Shown in pieces: positions 57,196-64,000 of a stretch of DNA of 64,000 nt. Both the position numbers and the translations under genes were made by a program. The DNA comes from Sceloporus undulatus (Eukaryota > Chordata > Lepidosauria > Squamata > Phrynosomatidae), in assembly GCF_019175285.1 (NCBI RefSeq), contig NC_056523.1, forward strand, positions 186,819,894 to 186,883,893, given 5' to 3'. Within the stretch, counting starts at the first letter, position 1. Every line of letters begins with the position of its first letter. Below the pieces are notes generated by a model. It was not told where the DNA came from and ran no database searches. It saw only the letters and a program-made list of their open reading frames with translations.

Positions 57196-58528
57196 TTGAT
57201 ACAGTACCGGGGTTACTTGTTGTCCACTGTGGTTTGGTTCCAGAGAACAATAATTTAAAAATGCTCTTGAGTGATACATGCAGACATTATCTTGTATTGA
57301 CCAAACAATCTTTGACCAATGTTTATGGACAAAATAAACACAAAAGCTGAAAATCACCTGTTCTTAAATTTGTCTTAATTCTAGTAATCCTATTAGCAGC
57401 AACTTCTAAATTCATTCATTTCCAAGGAAATGACAGCTTCTCAAGTTAGCACCTCTCTGGCAAGGACAACAGTGTTTCTGGACACTAGAAGATAACCTGA
57501 ACAAACTGTATCTCCAATATCAAGGAAACTTTGTTTCTGCAGAAACAGCCTTCTTTCCAACACATACAAGACATAGCGGGGAAGCAGGCCCTAGTGAAGC
57601 CAGTGCCAATATGCCTATATCTCTGGAAATGTGAAAACAAACCTACTGAATCTTCTTGCCCAGCTTCTGTGATGAGTTTGTGAATGATGAGTGGAGAATG
57701 AGCTCTTAACCCCTGGTGTTGTTGCAGGGATTTTGTTATGTTCAGTGAATGGGATGGATGTGATAAGTTGCATTTTCCCTTCCCTGCTTGATGAACTTAT
57801 TTAAAACTTAGTTAAATACTGCTTTGGAAATTGTCTCTTTGGAATATAAGACACAATGAGAAGATAAACAACCTGATTATATGTAGACAGACACGCACAG
57901 GAATGAGTAAGTTGTCTTGCCAGATCCCAGATGATGACACTGGCTGGGAGGTGTAGTTGAGCACCTCTAGAGGGAATCTCAGCAGGAAAAATAGTTTCAG
58001 ACAATAAAATTGAAAAGCTACCATGTGTGTTATGATGTAAGGTTCTGTGATGTGATTACAGCCTACACAATCAGATGTGTTAAGTGTTATCCTGGATTGC
58101 ACTATACACACATTTTCTCTTTTTATGTGTGTCTTCCTGTAAATAATGAGTCCAGAAGGAAATTAAAGGCTGAAAGTACAGACAGTGACACTTACCTTCT
58201 TAACAGCAGTCATTCACACAACATCTTCCAAGGAATGATAACAGAGAAATCCTTGCTTCAGAAAACAGATCATCACTGTAGTATTATCTCTGTGGGGCGG
58301 GGGACCCATTGTCCCATTCAATCCACAAGAGAGAGGCATTTTCAAGCAACCTTTTAGCAGTTCTCCTGACTCACTGGCGCAATTTTTCAGGGGTCCAGAT
58401 GATATCAACTTTTGCTTGTAACAATCCTTCCCTCAACATTTCTATCTTCTTCTTTTTAAAAAACAGTTAAGGAGAAAAAGTCAGAACAGCTGCAAGATGT
58501 CTTTGGACTTCTGCTGTTTGACTCTGCA
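57196..58528. other. No gene seen
   Basis: Nothing recognised. Frames on both strands here are short and overlap without splice signals. Confidence 0.4.
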
Positions 58529-59290
58529 GGAGCCAGCGTGGTTTAATGGTTTCAATGTTGGACTAGGACCACAGTTTAAACCCATGCTCAGCCATGGAAG
58601 CCCACTGGGTAACCATGGGCAAATCACATTTTCTCAGGCTCAGAGGAAGGCAAAAGCAAATCCCCTCTGAAAAAATCTTGCTAGGAAAATTTGGTGATAA
58701 GGTCACCATCAGTGGCATCAGTAGGGTTGGGTATCTCATGGTGTGGCAACTCATGATATACCGTTAACATTGACTTCCCCCCATACCATACCCATATAGA
58801 CTCCTTAGTAATTTTTTTTGTACTAATAGTATTCATAAATAGTAAATCCTGTATATCACTGAAAGTAGTGGTAATAGTTGTGACATAAACAACTAGCAAA
58901 ATTAAAAGTATACCTTTAAAAGACAACATCATAAACACAGCCTAAATGTATGTACATGCATATAGTTTCATGTGGTTAAAGTCAACATTTGGTAAGATGT
59001 GATGTTTTAAAAAGAATATTTAAAAAGAATATTTTTAAAGGAATTGATTTTTAAAAAAACCTCTTAACATTTTACATTTAAAAAAAACCTAGAGCCTTGT
59101 CTTTCTCCTCTCATTGAGCCCCACTCACACTGTCTCTTCAGCATTTTAAAGGGACACAGACAAACACCAGAGCCCTTTTCTGCTCAAAAAGGCAGATGTT
59201 TGGGGAGCAGTGGTGCCTTCTGGTGTGGCCTGCAGTGATGCCCCTGGTCATCATAAGTCAGAAATTGCTTGATGGCACACAACAACAAAC
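58529..59290 (+). repeat. CORE-SINE split by a hAT MITE
   Basis: Head and core at 58529-58709, tail 'CATAAGTCAGAAATTGCTTG' at 59247-59290. The SINE resumes exactly where the hAT target duplication ends. Confidence 0.85.
58710..59246. mobile_element. hAT MITE, family H, complete
   Basis: Termini CAGTGGCATCAGTA and, inverted, CAGGGGCATCACTG. Duplications GTCACCAT (58702-58709) and GTCATCAT (59247-59254) differ by one base. At 537 bp this is the longest copy; the one at 51629 is an internally shortened version. Confidence 0.85.
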
Positions 59291-59378
59291 TATTAGGAGT
59301 CCTCCATTTGGAAGCATCCATGGAGCTCAACTTCCTGGTGAAATGTAATTCAATCATTTCGTTTTACCATCTGGCATA

Positions 59379-59684
59379 GGAGTTTATCACATTGGCTTTG
59401 CTCCCGCGATAGACATGGGATGTAACTTTAAGAAAGTGGATCTTATCACACTTCCCCATTGCTGGAGAGTATGCAGCCTGTTTGCAACCTGGGCTGCTTC
59501 TGCTGCATCTTTTCAAGAATTGGGGGGGGGGGGACATTCTTGAAAAGATGCAGAAGGAGCTTGGAGAAGCCTGGGTTGCAAACGGGCTGCGTACTCCATG
59601 GTGATGGGGAAATGCAATAAGATCCGCCTTCACAAAGTTACATCCTGTGTCTATCATGGGAGTGAAGCCAATGCGATAAACTCC
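59379..59684. repeat. Large foldback element
   Basis: Arms of roughly 145 bp are inverted copies from GGAGTTTATC at 59379 to GATAAACTCC at 59684, meeting at a G12 run ('CTTTTCAAGAATTGG' and 'ATTCTTGAAAAGATGC'). Scattered mismatches only. Confidence 0.85.
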
Positions 59685-59980
59685 TTAGAGGTCTATTTGT
59701 GTAAGAACATTATCTGCAAGATTGATGGCTTAAATTCAATTGCTAGTTCAGTTAAAATAGACCCACTGAATATATAGCTGATCAAACCTATCACATTTCC
59801 CCATCCCCCAGAAATAAACTCTCAAAACAGAATAAAACAGATGATTACAGTTATATTATTACAGCCACACCCAGTTATCTAATCCCAGTATGTTTTGGGG
59901 TGATGGTGGTTTTTTTAAATTGATATATTAGCCTCAGCATTATTGACAAAATTCGCCCAGGGAGCTATAATCACCCTTGC

Positions 59981-59983
<3 letters not shown>

Positions 59984-60056
<73 letters not shown>
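59984..60056. repeat. (GT)n(AT)n compound microsatellite
   Basis: GT run followed directly by AT run, about 70 bp in all. It lies about 240 bp upstream of the Ig-like gene's start codon. Confidence 0.95.
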
Positions 60057-60060
<4 letters not shown>

Positions 60061-60298
60061 GCATAGTATGAAACTGCCTATCTTTTTCCAGATACCCAAC
60101 TCTAGCCAATCATTGAGCTATTTTGCCAGAACTCCAAAACAGTAATGGGCCGGTAAGCAAATGCTTGCAAATGGCCACGGTAGTCATAAAGCAAGGTGTG
60201 CTCTGTGTGTGTGTGTGTGTGTGAAGGGTGCATGAAAAGTGCTCTCTGTTGAACTGCAACGCTGTTTCATGACATATCCCACACCGAAGCTGAGAAGG

Positions 60299-60350
60299 AT
60301 GAGGTCCCGCATGATCTTGCTCTGCCTCTCATTGGCTTTATCCATCCATG
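60299..60350 (+). CDS. Ig-like gene exon 1 (leader)
   Basis: ATG chosen because it opens a hydrophobic leader and reaches a strong donor in phase 1; a second in-frame ATG follows four codons later. Confidence 0.7.
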
Positions 60351-63300
60351 GTGAGTACAGTACTATAATGCATAATTAGATGCCAAGCTAGGAAGACTAA
60401 GAATATGCCTTGGGCCACTAAAAATGACTGGGAAAAGAAGAGTTGATGTCCAAGAGCCCTATGCAACGGTAGACAACTATAACAGGTGTGGAGACTAATT
60501 TTCTGCCTCTGGCACCCTCAGTTGAATTCCTGTAGTGCCAAGAATGCCCACTCCATGGAAATGGTTGAGAAAGGTTGGTACAGTGGGGCCACATTTCCCA
60601 ACCCTGCTATACACTTTTAGTGTTTGCTGTTATTGTTAATTGTCATCAAGCCAAGGTTGACTTATGGCAACCCTATGAATGGGAGACCTCCAGGAGTCTT
60701 GGTCATCTACAGTCTTTCAAACTCCTGATCACGGTTTCCTTGATCCACTCTATATCATGGCTGTCCTCTTTTCCTCTTTTCCTACTGCCATCCACATTAC
60801 CCAGCATTAGCATCTTTTCCAGTGAGTCATGACATGCTCAAAGTACAATAGCCTCAATTTGTTCATTTTGACTTTTAATGAGAGTTCGGGCTTGATTTGT
60901 TCTCAGACCCATTTATTCATATTTTTGGCAGCCCATGACATATGCAGCATTTCTCTTCCTGTCAGCCTTCTTCACTGCCCAGTGGAGAGGAGTTCCTGCT
61001 CCCAGTAACTCCACTAAAAATTGACCAGCTTTGGAAAAATGGGGAAAAGTTTGGGGTCAGGATCTGAAGTTTATGCTTAGTATAGACATTAAAGAAAACT
61101 TTTAGAAGATGACCCATCATTGGTACCTAACTCCAAAAAACTAGCAAAACTATACAAGAAAGAGAAAGGTACATGTTGGAAATGTGGCCAAAATGATGGA
61201 ACTTCTTACCATATTTGGTGGACATGTCCAATAACAAGAAAATTTTGGATAGAGGTTCATAAGCTTTTGCGAGTAATATTACAAATAACAATTAAAATGG
61301 ACCTGGAATGTTTCCTCTTGAACATGGTAGAAGGAAGAGAGCAGAGAAAACATCTAAAATGCATTTTATATCTGATAACGGCCATAAGAATAGCATTGCC
61401 CAGAGATGGAAAGATAAAGAAATACCAGCAATGGATGACTGGTTAACAAAATGTTTAGACATGATGGAGATGGACAGACTAACTGCTTTTATCAATGGGA
61501 AATCTATTCAGACATGGAAAGAAGACTGACTCAAAATCATTAATAAAATTTTGTGAGAAGACATGGACCCATTAAATGGAAAATATACCTTGTAACAGAT
61601 AGAGAAGCACGCCGTAGGTAACATATACAATAATATATTTTAGAGAACAAAGGAAGAATTTAAATAAGAATATCCTGATAATGAGATAGGACGGGGGAAC
61701 TGTTTGATAAATACATTTTAGATTATATATGGATGTAATAATGGAATACGCTGAAAAGTTATGTTTATGAGATGGATAACTATTATGAAGGAAAATAATT
61801 ATAACAATACTGAGTTATATAAAAAGCATAGCCTATATATGAATTTGCAGTTAAAAGGTTTGATATGAGAAGTGGAATGTACACCAAATACTATGCAATT
61901 ACAGAGAAGAATATATGTTCTGTTAGTAGCTCTGTTGTAAAATGATGTCAACCTTGCAGGGAATACATATATTGGGGGAGAGACGGTGGGGGCTTTATTT
62001 GGAAATGGGAAGGGAAGAAGTATTGGACTATATTGGTTATGAAATATGTTAGCACGACTCTTTTCTTTGTTTCTTTGTTCCCTGTTTTTTAAGAAAACAT
62101 TAAATTAAAATAAAGCTTTCGATACATACGATACATAGAAAATGTTTAATGTCTTATAAACATATGCCAGGACAGTAATGCTGGATTTTACAGCTGTTCA
62201 ATTGATTGATTGACACTCGACAGACACTAAGGCAGGGGTCCCCAACCTGGGTGCCCACAACGTCACGGGGTGAGAGATGTAATTTTAGGGGTGTGTGACA
62301 AAGAGTCGCTTGTGTCCCTGAGTGACGAGTCACGAGTCATCACTCAATTTTCTCTGAATAAATTAGAATCAAATAGCTCAATTTAGATTTGCACTGAGTT
62401 GAAAGCTTTTTTACAATTCAGTTTGATCGCCCGCAGTCTTGTATATAGCTCAATTTGAGGTTCAAAAATTAGCAATTAAACTCCAATATGATGTTAGTTT
62501 GTATGGGGTTTATCTCCTAGGAATGTGGGGCATTGAAAAGGTTAGCAACCACTGCACTAAATGCTTGGACTCACCCATTGCTTGAGGGCCTAATAGCTCA
62601 AAAATGAGAGAGTGAGATGGATCTCTGTGTTTATAGAATGATTAGCTGATGTAGGATCTGCAGTTAAAGAGTCTCTAAAACAAGGGGGAAAACCCAGCCA
62701 AAACATTTTCCTAGGCTAGAGAGAACAAGGCTGTAAGGATGTTTTGTAGAATCTGGATGTTTCTAGTCTCTTTATTTGGAACGAGTCAACAAGAACATTT
62801 ACAGTTTAGAAAGAGTAAGATGATATGAAGACCTGTCAAGGTTGGCATAAACTCAAAAGGGTAGAGGGAAAGACCCATCCATTCATTTCTCCATTCACAC
62901 TCTTGCCTGTTCCATGCTTAATAATGACTTAGTCTAAATCATGCTACATAGCATTGAATAATAATAATTAATAATAGCAATAGCACTTACATTTCTATAC
63001 CACTTTATAGTGCTAAGCACTCTCTAAGCGGTTTACAATGGGTTAGCCAGTTGCCCCCAACAAGCTGAGTACTCCTTTTGCCAACCTACAAATGGATGGA
63101 AGGCTGAGTCCTCCTGGAGCCTTGCAGGTTCGAACTCACAACGCTTTGGCCGCATTACCATTGAGCACTAGGGCTCCTTATTTATTTGTTTGTTTGTTCA
63201 TTTATCACCTCCTAGCTCAAAGAAGCTTCCAAGGTGATGAACAAATAAAGGCGATTAAAACAATACAAAGACGGAAACATTTGGAAAAAAAACATTAAAA

Positions 63301-64000
63301 TGCTCTCGAAAATCTTCCAAAAGCAATCTTTTAAAAAGCAGTCCTAAATGTTAAGTATTGTTTTGCTCAGAGTTTCATAATTAAGTATATCACAAGCCAA
63401 CAAGGCAGTTTAACAAAGATATGTTCAGCAGAAAAATATGGTTGAGTACATGATAAAATATAGTATATGCAATATAGCTGTAAATAAACCATGTGACATG
63501 AATTTATACTTATGTTTGTGTTTTTAGCTTTTATTTGGTAATGTCCTACATTTTTCTTGAATGTTTTATATTTTGTCTTGTCCTCTTTTGTGGTTATGAC
63601 ATTTGGGTGCCCTACCTAAGCTGTTTTGGCTTTTGCAGATCACAACCAGCACCTTGAATTGAATTCAGAAGGAAATTGGGAGCCAGTGCAGTTCTTGTAA
63701 GACCTCTTGTATATGACCTCTAAATGCTGACATCTTTATCCCCAGGTGGAGTTTTCCAGCCTGTACCCACCCAGCTGCCACAGGCCTCATTTGCTGAGGG
63801 AGGCACTGCCATTCTGAAGTGTCCCCTGGAAAAGGGCAAGATCCAAGACTACCATGTCTTCTGGTTCCAGCAAAAGCCAGCTGCCCGGCCAGATTTTGTG
63901 CTGAAGCATTCCATCAATGGTCAGATAGAACGAAGCTCTCAGTTTGATGCTCGCTTTGTGCCCATCCGAGATGCCGGTGCCAATGCCTATGTGCTGCAGA
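60299..64000 (+). CDS. VpreB/V-lambda-like immunoglobulin V-set protein (partial)
   Basis: Joined from 60299-60350 and 63746-64000, continuing past the window edge. Exon 1 encodes a leader MRSRMILLCLSLALSIH, with a phase-1 junction (CATG|GTGAGT), standard for Ig leader/V introns. Exon 2 encodes FQPVPTQLPQASFAEGGTAI, the first Ig cysteine in ILKC, the tryptophan in VFWFQQKP, and 'RFVPIRDAGANAYVLQ', which matches the long-D-E-loop pattern of V-lambda group 5 and VpreB ('DASANA'). No recombination signal can be seen because the exon's end is missing. A surrogate-light-chain or other invariant V-set role is inference. Intron 3395 bp, filled with LINE and MITE pieces. Confidence 0.75.
60630..60990 (-). 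mobile_element. RTE/BovB-like LINE, 3' fragment
   Basis: The reverse strand carries the RTE C-terminal region; visible blocks are 'TGACTTATGGCAACCCTATG', 'TTTTCCAGTGAGTCATGACA' and 'GAGAGTTCGGGCTTGATTTG'. Lies in the Ig-like gene's intron. Confidence 0.7.
61020..62140 (+). mobile_element. L1 LINE, 5'-truncated, end of ORF2 plus 3' UTR
   Basis: Encodes the ORF2 C-terminal zinc-knuckle region: 'CWKCGQNDGTSYHIWWTCP' then 'RKFWIEVHKLL' and 'AQRWKDKEIPAMDDWLTKC'. An AT-rich 3' region ends at AATAAAG. The frame changes at least once. Confidence 0.85.
62233..62554. mobile_element. hAT MITE
   Basis: Termini CAGGGGTCCCCAACCT and, inverted, CAGTGGTTGCTAACCT. Flanks CACTAAGG (62225-62232) and CACTAAAT (62555-62562) form an 8-bp duplication with two changes. 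Confidence 0.8.
62955..63180. repeat. (AAT)n-seeded LINE/SINE-like repeat
   Basis: (AAT)n, 'TTCTATACCACTTTATAGTG', 'AAGCACTCTCTAAGCGGTTT' and 'AAGGCTGAGTCCTCCTGGAG', a composite common in lizard and snake DNA. Family not named. Confidence 0.6.
63746..64000 (+). CDS. Ig-like gene exon 2 (V-set domain, cut by window edge)
   Basis: Acceptor ATCCCCAG|GTGGAG. Open for 255 nt to the last base of the window without a stop. The second domain cysteine would lie just outside. Confidence 0.85.

Noticed and set aside
1-64000. Endogenous retrovirus or Polinton
   Set aside because: No long terminal repeat pair, gag, pol, env or capsid-like segment was recognised anywhere in the window.

Overview
The window reads as nuclear DNA of a squamate reptile, probably a lizard. 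The reason is its repeats: many copies of a tRNA-headed CORE-SINE ending in (ACA)n, a 5S-rRNA-headed SINE, CR1, L1 and RTE/BovB-like LINE pieces, Tigger-like and hAT/Harbinger MITEs, and much microsatellite DNA. Genes are sparse and split by long introns, so most long open frames are chance or repeat-derived.

Four gene models can be supported. (1) 19.0-21.95 kb, + strand: a compact TATA/CCAAT promoter in a GC-rich island drives a two-exon transcript that could encode only 31 residues. I do not recognise it, and it may be a small-protein gene or a non-coding RNA. Its intron holds a facing pair of CTCF-like motifs. (2) 32.2-38.6 kb, - strand: a c-type lysozyme family gene closest to SPACA3. Exons 1-3 are clear; exon 4 was not found. 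It keeps the Glu35 position but not Asp52. (3) 49.2-53.5 kb, + strand: a complete four-exon c-type lysozyme (149 codons, eight cysteines, Glu35 and Asp52 present) with a TATA box and poly(A) signals. (4) 60.3 kb to the window edge, + strand: leader exon and most of the V-set exon of a VpreB/V-lambda-like immunoglobulin-domain gene. The two lysozyme-family genes are divergent, 10.6 kb apart, and share the family's four-exon layout and intron phases. They look like old paralogues that went separate ways, one probably non-enzymatic and sperm-type, one probably enzymatic.

Layout: 1-17 kb, SINEs, MITEs and simple repeats; 17.16-18.48 kb, a degenerate tandem array beside the promoter of gene 1; 22.7-22.94 kb, an almost perfect 110-bp-arm inverted repeat; 25-31 kb, CR1, 5S-SINE and a block duplicated at 36.6-37.3 kb; 31.5-39 kb, the SPACA3-like gene full of repeats; 42-48 kb, a dead mariner, RTE LINE and Harbinger MITE; 49-54 kb, lysozyme; 54-60 kb, nested SINE/hAT insertions and a foldback element; 60-64 kb, the Ig-like gene with an L1 tail in its intron.

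No CRISPR array, rRNA operon, functional tRNA gene or endogenous retrovirus was seen. The points most worth a second look are the SPACA3-like active-site swap, the young hairpin at 22.7 kb, hammerhead-like motifs in a head-to-head repeat at 12.65 kb, the tandem array next to the small gene, and a 58-bp templated copy inside the SPACA3-like intron.
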